Assembly (NCBI RefSeq): GCF_004919685.1
Contig: NZ_SMYZ01000066.1
Span: 1 to 64,000 of the forward strand
Reading direction: 5' to 3'
Origin: Mesorhizobium norvegicum
Lineage (GTDB): Bacteria; Pseudomonadota; Alphaproteobacteria; Rhizobiales; Rhizobiaceae
Length of the DNA stretch: 64,000 nt
In this document: positions 8,477 to 17,383 of the stretch, piece by piece
Layout of the letters: each line of letters opens with the position of its first letter
How positions within the stretch are numbered: position 1 is the first letter of the stretch
Notes under the pieces: model-generated
Seen by the model: only the letters and a program-made list of their open reading frames with translations
What the model was told of the DNA's origin: nothing
Database searches by the model: none
Program-made: the position numbers and the translations under genes

Positions 8477-9703
8477 ATGACCGAATCCGCTACGGGCTTC
8501 ATGGACGGAGTTCTGCATGACCCAAAACAGCCAGATCAACGGTCTGGTCCCGCATGGGGTGCAGTCATTTCGCTTGCCTTAGGCACCTTTGGGCTTGTGA
8601 CGGCAGAGTTTCTGCCTGCCAGCGTGCTGACGCCGCTCGCGCATGATCTCTCTATCACCGAGGGTGCAGTTGGACAGGCGCTGACAACGACCGCCATCGT
8701 GGGGGCGATCTCGGCGCCGACGATGGCCGTCATCACAAGGCCCCTGGACCGCAGGATCGTCATATGGGCGATGACGCTGCTGCTGATCCTGTCGAACGTT
8801 CTATCGGCCGTCGCGGGGTCGCTCCCGGTTCTCCTGGCCGCCCGCGTCGTGCTCGGCATAGCACTCGGAGGGTTTTGGTCGATTTCGGCAGCGCTGGCGA
8901 TGCGGCTCGTTCCAAGTCACCTCCTGCGGCGCGCCATGTCGATCATCCTCACCGGCGTTACCTGCGCTACCGTTTGCGCGGCTCCAATCGGCGCCTATGT
9001 CGGCGATATCTGGGGATGGCGAACCGCCTTCATTATCGCTGCGGTCGTCGGCGCCGTTACGCTGGTAGTGCAACTCATAACCATTCCGAGGCTGCCTCCG
9101 ATTGGAGTGGCCAGCTTCCGCAGTCTGCTGGATGTGGCCAAGAATCCGATGATCAAAGTCGCGATGTTGGTCGTCCTGCTGGTCGCTTCCGGGCACTTCG
9201 CCGGCTTCACCTATATCCGCGCCTTCCTTGAGAAGTTTCCCGCGCTTGATATCGAGACGATCTCGCTCGTGTTGCTCGTCTTTGGCATCGGCGGCTTCTT
9301 CGGCAATTTGGCCGGCGGATTCCTGGCCGAGCACAGCCTCAAGGCAGCCGCGGCGCTGCCGCCCCTGCTCATTGCGATGGCCACTGTCTCGCTGCTGACG
9401 CTGGGAGCATCGGCTTGGGCCACGGCGATTGCGGTTACCGTATGGGGCTTTGCCTTCGGCGCGGTGCCCGTGGGACTGCAGACATGGATGGTGCTGCACG
9501 CTGCTCCCGAGCAGGCCGAAAGCGCCGGTGGGCTGATGGCCGCAACGTTCCAGGTGGCCATCGCAGCGGGCGCGATTTTCGGCGGACTACTGATGGACAA
9601 TGCCGGCGTCGCCAGTGCCCTTGCCTACAGCGCCGTTGCCTCATTCCTCGGCGCCCTGACAGTGTTCTTGCTCGGCCCGAAGCGCGAACCCCAGACCACC
9701 TGA
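8477..9703 (+). CDS. MFS exporter (NepI/AraJ-like)
   Basis: 408 residues from the ATG at 8477; the frame is open further upstream, but that part overlaps the rpoN relic. About 12 hydrophobic helices start with FGLVTAEFLPASVLTPLAHD, a segment typical of drug:proton antiporter-1 exporters such as NepI, YdhP and AraJ. A loop near TRPLDRRIV matches the cytoplasmic motif after helix 2. Its likely role is proton-driven export of a small molecule (purine nucleoside, sugar or drug); the substrate is unknown. It stands alone between relics. Confidence 0.8.
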   Translation: MTESATGFMDGVLHDPKQPDQRSGPAWGAVISLALGTFGLVTAEFLPASVLTPLAHDLSITEGAVGQALTTTAIVGAISAPTMAVITRPLDRRIVIWAMTLLLILSNVLSAVAGSLPVLLAARVVLGIALGGFWSISAALAMRLVPSHLLRRAMSIILTGVTCATVCAAPIGAYVGDIWGWRTAFIIAAVVGAVTLVVQLITIPRLPPIGVASFRSLLDVAKNPMIKVAMLVVLLVASGHFAGFTYIRAFLEKFPALDIETISLVLLVFGIGGFFGNLAGGFLAEHSLKAAAALPPLLIAMATVSLLTLGASAWATAIAVTVWGFAFGAVPVGLQTWMVLHAAPEQAESAGGLMAATFQVAIAAGAIFGGLLMDNAGVASALAYSAVASFLGALTVFLLGPKREPQTT

Positions 9704-10295
9704 CAGAGAGGCCATCAGTGCAGCGCGGGAAAGATGCAATCATCAGCCGCGCGGTGCGATCCTACGCACGATTTTTGGCGGTTGCAGGCCTCGTCTCCGG
9801 GTGATCGGACGCTGTAGTCCGGTCGATTTCGACCGGCGGGGGCGTTTCGAATGATGGTGCCGACGAGAGAAGCTAAGAGTGCCGGACCGAACCGGACCGC
9901 CTCGCCGTCGACCGCTCTGGCATGGCGACAATGCCGCTGCAGTGTGGTTATAACCACCTGAATTTTGAAAGATCCTCCAACAGGCGAGAACACGCTACGT
10001 GGCCACAAAGGCCGCCGCTAACCGTTAGAACGTGCGGTCTATGCGGCTTTGTCTTGCGGCGAGCATCGGGCGGATCGCGCGCCTGGTCTCTTACATGAAG
10101 CTCGGGGCCGAACATGCCCCGCGGCTTCTGATTCGGCCCGAAATAGTAGGATCGTTCGGCGATGTCGTAGTTGTATTCACCAACTGTAATCCAGCCGCGA
10201 TTTAACGTCGACAGACCCACGCGGCGGATTTTCCAGCGGCGGAATCTCAAGCGCCGCCTGCCCTTGGCAAGGCGGCTTACCGGAATTCGGCAGGA
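9704..10295. other. Unrecognised stretch after the MFS gene
   Basis: No supported gene. A minus-strand frame (10250 to 9948, with GWITVGEYNYDIAERSYYFG) is protein-like, and runs on from the nifQ relic at 10300-10425 after an interruption. It may be the tail of another decayed gene, but I do not recognise it. Confidence 0.35.
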
Positions 10296-10299
10296 CGAC

Positions 10300-10428
10300 G
10301 AGACGAGTTATCTCACGCTCAGGATCCCCGCAATTCGGTGCGGCGCATGGCGAAAACCTTCAGCCTCGCATAGCTTGCGGTAAAAGTACTTCTTCCACTT
10401 CATGTTTTTGGTGTTGCCGGCTGCCAGC
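10300..10428 (-). pseudogene. nifQ: nifQ 3' relic
   Basis: On the minus strand NTKNMKWKKYFYRKLCEAEGF is followed, after a +1 shift, by CAAPNCGDPERE. This reproduces the C-terminal NifQ sequence with its Cys-x4-Cys cluster, which helps deliver molybdenum for FeMo-cofactor synthesis. The fragment is frameshifted and lacks the rest of the gene. Together with the rpoN relic it shows that nitrogen-fixation genes once lay here. Confidence 0.65.
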
Positions 10429-10556
10429 GTGGGGAAACACGTGGCACGCCGTCATGCAAAATCATCGAATGTGCGTCAGACCCAATTTTGCACGCCGGTT
10501 CGCACCCGTATGAGGCGCTGAGTAAATCGAGACTGAGACCAGGAGTGCCCGCGACT

Positions 10557-11462
10557 TCACATGCGGGATGCCTCCTGCAACATTATCTGCCGCATCCAGA
10601 TGCTTGCCGGATCACTGTTGTGGAGGGTGGGCCATTGGACGGCCTCGGTGAACGTGGGTAGTGGCCGCGGAAGTTCGATGATCCGCAAGGGGAAGGTTTT
10701 TTTGAAATGCTGAACCAGCCGGAAGGGCATGGTCGCTATCCGAGCTGTGCCTGAGACCATCGGCGGGATCATGCTAAAGGCCTGTACGACGATCTCGACA
10801 CGTCTCTTGAGACCATGCTCAAGCAAAAACTGTTCCTCGATGGAGGGCATCTGGGCACCGCCGACCCTGAACGCAATGTGTTTCATCGACACGTATCTCT
10901 CGAATGTAAGCTGACGTGGCAACTGCTTGTTCGTGGGGCAGCCCACGCACACGAATGTCTCGTCGAACAGCGCCGCTCTTGGATGGGCGCTCGACATGAA
11001 AAATTCCGGAAGAATCACAAAATCGACGTCGCCGCGCCGGAGAAGCTCATCGGGGTCGTTGTCGAGCGGCCGCAATTCGAAGCTGACGGCGGGTGCTTCG
11101 CGTGCAACCCGCTCCACGACCTTTTCAAAAAACACGAGTGTGGCGAAATCGGAAAGAATGATCCTGAAGCGGCGATCGGATTGAGCCGGATTAAACGGAT
11201 CCCAAGAAATAATCGAGCATTGGATGTGCAAGAGTGCGCCACGAACTGCGGGGGCGAGTGTTTCCGCACGCGGGGTTAGAACGCGTTCGCGGCCGCTCAT
11301 CGTAAACAGTTCATCGTTGAAATAGTTGCGCAGCCGGGCGACGGCCGCGCTCATGGCCGGCTGACTAAGGTTGATGCTGCTTGCCGCCGCCGTGAGGTTG
11401 CGCGCGGTCAGCAGTGCGTCGAGCACGACGAGAAGGTTCAGATCAAGGCCTTTGAAACGCAT
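10557..11462 (-). CDS. nodD: NodD, LysR-type activator of nod genes (copy 1)
   Basis: 301 residues. MRFKGLDLNLLVVLDALL and NLTAAASSINLSQPAMSAAV form the LysR-type helix-turn-helix at the N terminus; the C-terminal two thirds are the inducer-binding domain. NodD binds nod boxes and activates them when plant flavonoids are present. It is about 85-90% identical by eye to the second NodD at 13535, but lacks the last ~13 residues of that copy. A decayed half nod box and a nodA 3' fragment lie divergently to its right, the normal nodD-nodA arrangement after a deletion. Confidence 0.95.
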   Translation of the reverse strand: MRFKGLDLNLLVVLDALLTARNLTAAASSINLSQPAMSAAVARLRNYFNDELFTMSGRERVLTPRAETLAPAVRGALLHIQCSIISWDPFNPAQSDRRFRIILSDFATLVFFEKVVERVAREAPAVSFELRPLDNDPDELLRRGDVDFVILPEFFMSSAHPRAALFDETFVCVGCPTNKQLPRQLTFERYVSMKHIAFRVGGAQMPSIEEQFLLEHGLKRRVEIVVQAFSMIPPMVSGTARIATMPFRLVQHFKKTFPLRIIELPRPLPTFTEAVQWPTLHNSDPASIWMRQIMLQEASRM

Positions 11463-11465
11463 GCC

Positions 11466-11495
11466 TCATCTGTCCGTAACGTGGTTGTTTGTCAT
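11466..11495 (+). promoter_or_regulatory. Degenerate half nod box
   Basis: The sequence from 11466 aligns with the distal half of the nod box at 18336-18380 read on its active strand (CGTAACGTGGTTGTTTGTCATC against CGCAACGTGGATGCTTGTCATC). The conserved AAACAATCGATTTT half is lost. It lies immediately upstream of nodD copy 1 and points toward the nodA fragment. Confidence 0.55.
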
Positions 11496-11514
11496 CGTGA
11501 CCATTATGGGCGCT

Positions 11515-11661
11515 CGTTTACGGTCCCACTCAGAGGTGTTGTGTCCCGACCTGCCGCCCGCGCGCGTGGAGGACGTGCTCGTCGTAGTTATGGGGATAGC
11601 GCGGCCGACGAGCGAATGGCCGACCGGTACAACAGTCGATCGGATAGGTCCGGAGCTATGA
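11515..11661 (+). pseudogene. nodA: nodA 3' relic
   Basis: The plus-strand frame reads LPPARVEDVLVVVMGIARP and then SEWPTGTTVDRIGPEL before the stop. This is the C terminus of NodA, the N-acyltransferase of lipochitooligosaccharide synthesis. Only about 48 of ~197 codons remain. It sits divergent from nodD copy 1, just as an intact nodA would. Confidence 0.85.
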
Positions 11662-11696
11662 AACATGTCGATTACAGATGCGAATTTTTCACGTGG

Positions 11697-12818
11697 CTAA
11701 TTGATTACAGATTGAGATTTGAGCAGACTTGGGCGTGGCGGCGCTCCGACAACGATCCGCGACACATATCCGAGGTGGCGCGCAATACTGCGAATTGCCA
11801 TCGCTATGACGACAATCGCCACTCCAAGCACAGTTGCGAAGGCGATTCTGGTCGTGAGATTCCAGACTTCTCCAAACTGTATCAAATCCATGAGGCGAAA
11901 CACGGCACCCTGGACCAGGTAAAGCAGCAGCGTGCTCTGACCAAGCTGCACCGCGACAAAGCGAGCTACTCTAGTCGAATAGACAAGTCTCCAGCATTGG
12001 AACATAGACTGCATTGCTACCGCAGAAGCCGCCAAAGAGCCAGAGAACATCAGAAAAACTTGTTTAGCTGACGGTTCATCATGAATTAAAACGAGATTGT
12101 TGTAGGCATAAGTCTCCTTGCCCCACCCGAGGAAGCATATGAAAGCCGCTATCGACAATAAGACAACAAAAATCGATTTGTAACGCCAGATGACGCCATT
12201 CTGCCATCCGATCGGCTGGGCAAACAGGAACCCTAAACAATAAAATGGGTAAGTGTATTTTAACAACGGGGTTATTGATAACGTGATGGGTGCGAATGCG
12301 ACCGCAATTGCAGATGCGCTTATGATCCACATCGATAGACGGTTGAACGTTGTAAGAACTCTAATCAGAATGAACGAAATAAATGCGGCCCATATGAACC
12401 AGTAAGTTCCAATAACTTCCGTTGACAAATCTAACAGAGTATCAGTCAAACTCTTCGTAGGAAAAATAACTGCGGACTTTAACGTCCAAATCAACGTACA
12501 CCAAAATAGCATTGGCAGTAGTAGCTGCATTGCCCGCTCACTGGCACCCTGGGTGAACGATTTTCGCAAAATTGCCCCAGAAGAAAGATATCCGCTTATT
12601 GCCATAAAGAGGGGCATATGAAACATGTAGATCGACTTGAAATACGGCGACAGCCAGAAAGCGTCGGTGCCCCGATAGATAAAATATTGTAGCAGATGCC
12701 CAATTATCACCAAAGTGATGAGTATGCCTTTCGCGAAATCAAAGCTTAGGTCTCGGTTGTTTGTCCCTGCTGGGCACGAGCCGTGTCCCTTCGCTCCGGC
12801 TCTTATGTGATCAAGCAT
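11697..12818 (-). CDS. nolL: Acyltransferase-3 family protein, NolL/NodX-like O-acetyltransferase
   Basis: 373 residues with about ten hydrophobic helices. The N-terminal FDFAKGILITLVIIGHLLQY carries the conserved His of membrane acyltransferase-3 enzymes, followed by YMFHMPLFMAISGYLSSG. NolL and NodX belong to this family and O-acetylate Nod factors (NolL acetylates the fucose in M. loti). It lies downstream of the nod box at 13479-13523 and a nodA relic on the same strand, so flavonoid/NodD induction is likely. The NolL name is inferred from family and position; NodX or another acetyltransferase is possible. Confidence 0.75.
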   Translation of the reverse strand: MLDHIRAGAKGHGSCPAGTNNRDLSFDFAKGILITLVIIGHLLQYFIYRGTDAFWLSPYFKSIYMFHMPLFMAISGYLSSGAILRKSFTQGASERAMQLLLPMLFWCTLIWTLKSAVIFPTKSLTDTLLDLSTEVIGTYWFIWAAFISFILIRVLTTFNRLSMWIISASAIAVAFAPITLSITPLLKYTYPFYCLGFLFAQPIGWQNGVIWRYKSIFVVLLSIAAFICFLGWGKETYAYNNLVLIHDEPSAKQVFLMFSGSLAASAVAMQSMFQCWRLVYSTRVARFVAVQLGQSTLLLYLVQGAVFRLMDLIQFGEVWNLTTRIAFATVLGVAIVVIAMAIRSIARHLGYVSRIVVGAPPRPSLLKSQSVIN

Positions 12819-13004
12819 CAGACTCCAGCCTATCTGTTGCAGTTGCTACTTGCCGTTTCTGGGCACGGCGAGCGCGGTGCAAAGGATCGAAAATCACGCG
12901 GATCGCGGCGTGGTATGGAGGGCCGATTGGCTGCAACCGAGCGGACAAAATCCCAGCGCCTGATCGCAAACCTCGAGCGCATTGGCGGTCGCGATCATGT
13001 GTGG

Positions 13005-13458
13005 CGATGCGAACGCCCGGCACTATGGTCGTCTGGCCGTCTCTGCAGAACCTCTCAAGATGGTTTCGCAACGGGTGCCGAACCATGCCAAAAGCGAATG
13101 GAATGCCACGCTGCTGCAGCACCGGACGCATGACGCGGATAGAATGGCTCATTCCGAGTCTCTCAAGATCCGGGTGCATCCTGTACGATCCGAGTTCCCC
13201 TACCAAGAAATCAACCTCGCCAACCGTGAAGAAATGGCGCAGCAGGTCCTAGTGAGCTGCTACGCCGTGCACATCAGAGCCGATTGCGCGAACCTTCGGC
13301 CCTGCACCGGCCCAGCTACTACCGCCTGAAAGCCCCTGTCGCCCATGGGCCTTTTGGAAGAAGGCGGAGAGTTCGACATGACCGGCTACTTGCAAGTCAT
13401 TTCCCAGCACACGCTGCAGAAGCAGTGGCGTGGTCGGGCGCATGCCAAGTGCGGTCAT
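13005..13458 (-). pseudogene. nodA: nodA relic, frameshifted and 3'-truncated
   Basis: Two minus-strand frames together give the first ~150 NodA residues: QVAGHVELSAFFQKAHG, SSWAGAGPKVRAIGSDVHGV, then LGMSHSIRVMRPVLQQRGIP and FAFGMVRHPLRNHLERFCRD. A frameshift separates them near 13206-13250, and the match ends near GVRI. The nod box sits just upstream, so this dead gene now acts only as a leader between the nod box and the acyltransferase gene. Confidence 0.85.
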
Positions 13459-13478
13459 CTATGCAGCGCCCTGGAAGT

Positions 13479-13523
13479 TTGGTAAAATCGATTGTTTAGA
13501 TCGCGAGCATCCACGCTATGGAT
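13479..13523 (-). promoter_or_regulatory. nod box
   Basis: Read on the minus strand it begins ATCCATAGCGTGGATGC and continues to AACAATCGATTTTACC, the full rhizobial nod box layout. It points left toward the nodA relic and the acyltransferase gene. The second nodD starts 12 bp away on the other strand. Confidence 0.95.
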
Positions 13524-13534
13524 AAGTGAAAGCC

Positions 13535-14479
13535 ATGCGCTTCAAAGGCCTTGATCTGAATCTTCTCGTCGTGCTCGACGCACTGCTAACCGAGCGGACC
13601 CTCACGGCGGCGGCAAGCAGCATCAACCTTAGTCAGCCGGCCATGAGCGCGGCCGTCGCCCGGCTGCGCGACTATTTCAACGATGAACTGTTTACGACGA
13701 GCGGCCGCGAACGTGTTCTAACCCCGCGTGCGGAAACACTCGCCCCCGCAGTTCGCAGCGCACTCTTGCAAATCCAGTGCTCGATTATCTCTTGGGATCC
13801 ATTTAACCCGGCTCAATCCGATCGCCGCTTCAGGGTCATTCTTTCCGATTTCGCCACACTCGTGTTTTTTGAAAAGGTCGTGGAGCGGGTTGCACGCGAA
13901 GCACCCGCCGTCAGCTTCGAATTGCTGCCTATCGACGACGACCCCGATGAGCTTCTCCGGCGCGGTGACGTCGATTTTCTGATTTTTCCAGAATTGTTCA
14001 TGTCAAGCGCCCATCCAAGAGCGGCGCTGTTCGACGACACGCTCGTGTGCGTGGGCTGCTCCACGAACAAGCAGTTGCCACGGCAGCTTACATTCGAGAG
14101 ATACATGTCGATGAGGCACGTTGCGGTCAAGTTCGGGCGGACGCTGAAGCCCTCCATCGAGGAACAGTTTTTTCTTGAGCATGGTCTCAAGAGACGTGTC
14201 GAGATCGTCGTGCAGGCCTTTAGCATGATCCCGCCGATGGTCTCAGGCACAGCTCGTATAGCGACCATGCCCTTCCGGCTGGTTCAGCATTTCAAAAAAA
14301 CCTTCCCCCTGCGGATCATCGACCTTCCGCTGCCGCTTCCCGCATTCACCGAGGCCGTTCAATGGCCCGCCCTTCACAACAGTGATCCGGCAAGCATCTG
14401 GCTGCGAGAGATATTGCTACAGGAGGCGTCTCGAATGACTTCTCCGGGAGACGCCAAAAGGCGCCCTAAGCAGCCCTAA
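13535..14479 (+). CDS. nodD: NodD, LysR-type activator of nod genes (copy 2)
   Basis: 314 residues from the ATG at 13535 (a GTG nine bases upstream is in frame but unneeded). The N-terminal helix-turn-helix TLTAAASSINLSQPAMSAAV and the inducer-binding domain are intact. It is divergent from a nod box. Differences from copy 1 cluster in the inducer domain, for example FGRTLKPSIEEQF against VGGAQMPSIEEQF, which could mean a different flavonoid range. The extra C-terminal tail TSPGDAKRRPKQP is absent from copy 1. Confidence 0.95.
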   Translation: MRFKGLDLNLLVVLDALLTERTLTAAASSINLSQPAMSAAVARLRDYFNDELFTTSGRERVLTPRAETLAPAVRSALLQIQCSIISWDPFNPAQSDRRFRVILSDFATLVFFEKVVERVAREAPAVSFELLPIDDDPDELLRRGDVDFLIFPELFMSSAHPRAALFDDTLVCVGCSTNKQLPRQLTFERYMSMRHVAVKFGRTLKPSIEEQFFLEHGLKRRVEIVVQAFSMIPPMVSGTARIATMPFRLVQHFKKTFPLRIIDLPLPLPAFTEAVQWPALHNSDPASIWLREILLQEASRMTSPGDAKRRPKQP

Positions 14480-14493
14480 TTTACTCCCGCGTC

Positions 14494-15306
14494 TCACGCC
14501 GGCACTCGCGTCAATAGCCCGTGTCGGAAGAGAGCGATGCTCGCGGCAAGTGCGCCTGCGAGGTCGTCCAGCGGGTGGGCTGCGTCGACAAACGGTGCAA
14601 ATGAGAAGGGCCCCCCATAGCCGCCATCAAGCAGCGCCCGGATCTGGCTGCCATTGTCGGAACCGACTAGGACGCGATCGGGGTAAATCCAGTGGATCGG
14701 ATCGTTCACGCTTGAAATGTGGACGAGACCGGTCAGCTCGGAGGAGAAGAACGCCTCCCCGGCAAGCGTGTGGTGGAACGTGTCGTGCACGAGGCGGAAG
14801 ACGGATTGGCCATCAATGGCGGCAATGGCCTTAGCCGCTTCGTTCTTCGATCGAAGCGAGCAGGTCCGGAAGCCCAGCGGCTCGATGAGACCGATCAGAC
14901 CGCGCGACTGGAGGATCGGCTTGAGCGCCTTCAAGGCGACGAGGAGATCGCCCCGGCGCTCGGCATTGGCGGGCCAGGAGCCGCCGTTGACCGGCACCAG
15001 CATGAGCGTCGTGGCTCCGCAGGCCGCTGCATAATCGGCGAGCTTGCTCGCCTCGGCCCTGCGGGCGGGGGTCCACTCATTGAAGCGCTGCAAGGCATTG
15101 ACGGAAATAATCCCAACGCCTGTGTCGGCGGCCGCAGACCGGACGTCCGCCGCCGGCTCGCCGCGTGCCATAGCATTGCTGCCCGGTTGGCTGCGGATCT
15201 GGACATCGGTTAGGCCCTGGTCGCGGGCAAAAGCGAAAAGTGCCCTGACGTCAAGTCCGGGCGTCGCCATATAATCGAGTGCAAAGCGGGGCGATGCTTG
15301 GCGCAT
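14494..15306 (-). CDS. TIM-barrel sugar phosphate isomerase/epimerase-like protein
   Basis: 270 residues from the ATG at 15306, which has GGAAGGAAAG upstream; the frame extends 30 codons further without a start signal. The pattern of strands with conserved acidic and His residues (LIGLIEPLGF, FRLVHDTFHHTL, LVHISSVND) fits the xylose-isomerase-like TIM-barrel family that includes IolE, IolI and MocC. It probably isomerises a sugar, inositol or rhizopine intermediate; the substrate cannot be read. It is convergent with nodD copy 2, 15 bp apart. Confidence 0.75.
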   Translation of the reverse strand: MRQASPRFALDYMATPGLDVRALFAFARDQGLTDVQIRSQPGSNAMARGEPAADVRSAAADTGVGIISVNALQRFNEWTPARRAEASKLADYAAACGATTLMLVPVNGGSWPANAERRGDLLVALKALKPILQSRGLIGLIEPLGFRTCSLRSKNEAAKAIAAIDGQSVFRLVHDTFHHTLAGEAFFSSELTGLVHISSVNDPIHWIYPDRVLVGSDNGSQIRALLDGGYGGPFSFAPFVDAAHPLDDLAGALAASIALFRHGLLTRVPA

Positions 15307-15601
15307 GGCTTGGCTTTCCTTCCATGAAACGGGCGTCATTCTCGGCTGACTGGCTTCTATCGTGCGTTGATTCGCGAGGGCCGAAATGATGGGCATGAGC
15401 GAGGCGAGGCAGTCGTACTCACGTTTCTCTCACGCTATGTTTTTCTCTCATTTATGAGCCGACGTTCACCCAAACGGCGGTGCCGCGCCTCCTGAGACAT
15501 GGCTTGAATAGGTGCAATGACCGAACTGACTCGCAGCCATCCAACTGCTTCCGCAAGGTACCCGCCAACCCTGAAAGATGCCCAATCGATCAAATTCAAA
15601 G

Positions 15602-16252
15602 TCAGGCAGCAGGGTGTTTCGCCAGAGCGAGGCCGACGCCCAGCGCGATCATCGCGCCACCTGACGCCTCCCTCAGGCGGCGGATCAACCCGGGACGCGC
15701 TGCCGCGCCGTCTTGAATGCCGCTGGCCACGACGGCAACCACGATGTCGGCGAGCGTGTTGAGCGCAATGGACACGGAGCCAAGCACCACGAATTGCAGA
15801 GCCACGAGCCCTGCGCTCGGATTCACGAACTGCGGAATGAAGGCGAGGAAAAAGACTGCCGTCTTCGGGTTGAGCGCCTCGACCAGTACCCCCTCACGAA
15901 ACGCCCGCCGGGGTCCGACTGGACCCACTGCGGCGCCGTCATCGCCGCCAGTCGCTCCCTTGAGGCGGGCGGCTTGAAAGGTGCGAAAGCCGAGCCAGAC
16001 GAGGTAGACCGCGCCGAACAGCTTTAATGCGGAGAACAGTTCCGAGCTCTCGAGCACGATCGCGGAAATACCTAAGCTTGCGGCGAGGACGTGGATCATG
16101 CCCCCCAACCCCGTGCCGAAGCTGGAAGCGATACCTTCCCGACGACCACCGGCGAGCGTGCGCGCGGCAACGTAGAAGATGCCCGGACCGGGGGTGATGG
16201 CGAGCACGGAGGCCGCGGCGAGGTACAGGGCGAGAGGGGTCAGTTCTGGCAT
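15602..16252 (-). CDS. LysE/RhtB family amino-acid exporter
   Basis: 216 residues with about six hydrophobic segments. The N-terminal ITPGPGIFYVAARTLAGGRR has the Pro-Gly-Pro signature of LysE/RhtB exporters, and LNPKTAVFFLAFIPQFV is the second conserved block. Proteins of this family export amino acids or homoserine lactones. It is 27 bp downstream of the PaiB-like gene on the same strand, so they are probably co-transcribed. Confidence 0.85.
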   Translation of the reverse strand: MPELTPLALYLAAASVLAITPGPGIFYVAARTLAGGRREGIASSFGTGLGGMIHVLAASLGISAIVLESSELFSALKLFGAVYLVWLGFRTFQAARLKGATGGDDGAAVGPVGPRRAFREGVLVEALNPKTAVFFLAFIPQFVNPSAGLVALQFVVLGSVSIALNTLADIVVAVVASGIQDGAAARPGLIRRLREASGGAMIALGVGLALAKHPAA

Positions 16253-16279
16253 GATGGTCGATTCCGACGAAGTTCATGA

Positions 16280-16903
16280 TTATTTTGGGATGAGAGCGGC
16301 GACGTCGCGGTCAGATGCCCGCTCGCTCGCCGCAAGGCCCGCCGCCACGCCAGCGCGGTCGGCCGCGTTCCGGTTCTGGCTCATTTTGCGCTTGCCCTCC
16401 AGCCTCGTGATTGGCATGCGCAGGCCGACGATTCCCCGGAGTTGCGCCTGTACAAAATCCGGCGGCGCGTCCGACACGGCCCAAGGCGAGGCGCGCTCGC
16501 CCTCGTGGTGGTCGGTCAGCCGATTCACGACGTCCAGCAGTCTTCCCGCATCCTCGAAGAACTCGACCGGGCCATAGGCGTGGACGGCGACGTAATTCCA
16601 GGTCGGGACGACCTTCCCGGTTTCCCGCTTGGTCGCATACCATGCCGGCGTCACGTAAGCGTCCGGCCCCATGAAGATGGCCAAGCCGTCGCCCAGCGGC
16701 GGAACACGGCACTGGGGATTGGCCTTCGCCAGGTGCCCGTAGATCACGCCGTGCTCGCCCTCGCTCTCGTCAAGGAAGAGGGGCAGTGGCGTTGCGAGCG
16801 GCCCTTCCGCCGTGACGGTAACGAAGTTCGCCAGCAGCGCCGCGCGAATGGTCGCGCGCAGGCATTCCTTGTCGTCGTCGCGGAAAGCGGGAGGGATGTA
16901 CAT
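16280..16903 (-). CDS. PaiB-like FMN-binding protein
   Basis: 207 residues. MYIPPAFRDDD is the usual start of PaiB (FMN-binding negative transcriptional regulator), followed by YVTPAWYATKRETGKVVPTW and a C-terminal GIVGLRMPITRLEGKRKMSQ, all hallmarks of the family with its split-barrel flavin fold. Its actual role here is unknown; pairing with a LysE exporter is common in proteobacteria and suggests amino-acid or polyamine stress handling. Confidence 0.85.
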   Translation of the reverse strand: MYIPPAFRDDDKECLRATIRAALLANFVTVTAEGPLATPLPLFLDESEGEHGVIYGHLAKANPQCRVPPLGDGLAIFMGPDAYVTPAWYATKRETGKVVPTWNYVAVHAYGPVEFFEDAGRLLDVVNRLTDHHEGERASPWAVSDAPPDFVQAQLRGIVGLRMPITRLEGKRKMSQNRNAADRAGVAAGLAASERASDRDVAALIPK

Positions 16904-17383
16904 CGCGAAACTCCTTGCGTTATCAGGTCAGATACTGGCAAGCTGGCATATTGGAAACAGCCAGTCAGAAGCTTTTGAGGCGGTCCAGTTGGGGAAAGTT
17001 GGCATCACGCGCCGCATCGGAGCACCGGAATCCCCCGGTGCCGGTCACGGTATGCAAATTGCTTGCCAAACCTTTTGGACGCAGCCAGCGATCCCGCTTG
17101 GTCGCGCTATGTGAGCCTGCGGCAAGCCCAATGAAATCGATCCAACGCAAAGTGAACCACATTCAAACAATCGTCGAAAAGTGAACCTACCGGCGATGAG
17201 GCATGCCGAGAGCCTGCGCGGGTTTTCACTGTAGCAGGTGACAACACTACCCTTAGCCAACGGGTCGGAGCCGACCAGTTTGTCCGATGTCGACGAAGTG
17301 CTTGTTCGCAGCGGCCTGTAAGCCTTCATAAGCGAGACCACACAGGTACTGGCTGGGAAAGCAGGTCCGTGGGATCTCGCATT
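16904..17383. other. Intergenic stretch between PaiB-like gene and nodB
   Basis: About 480 bp. No frame is convincing on either strand and no nod box is present. It probably holds the PaiB promoter and the untranslated end of nodB. Confidence 0.4.

Noticed and set aside
10440..10456. Sigma-54-like TGGCAC string
   Set aside because: The spacing between GG and GC is 11 instead of 10, and no gene follows.
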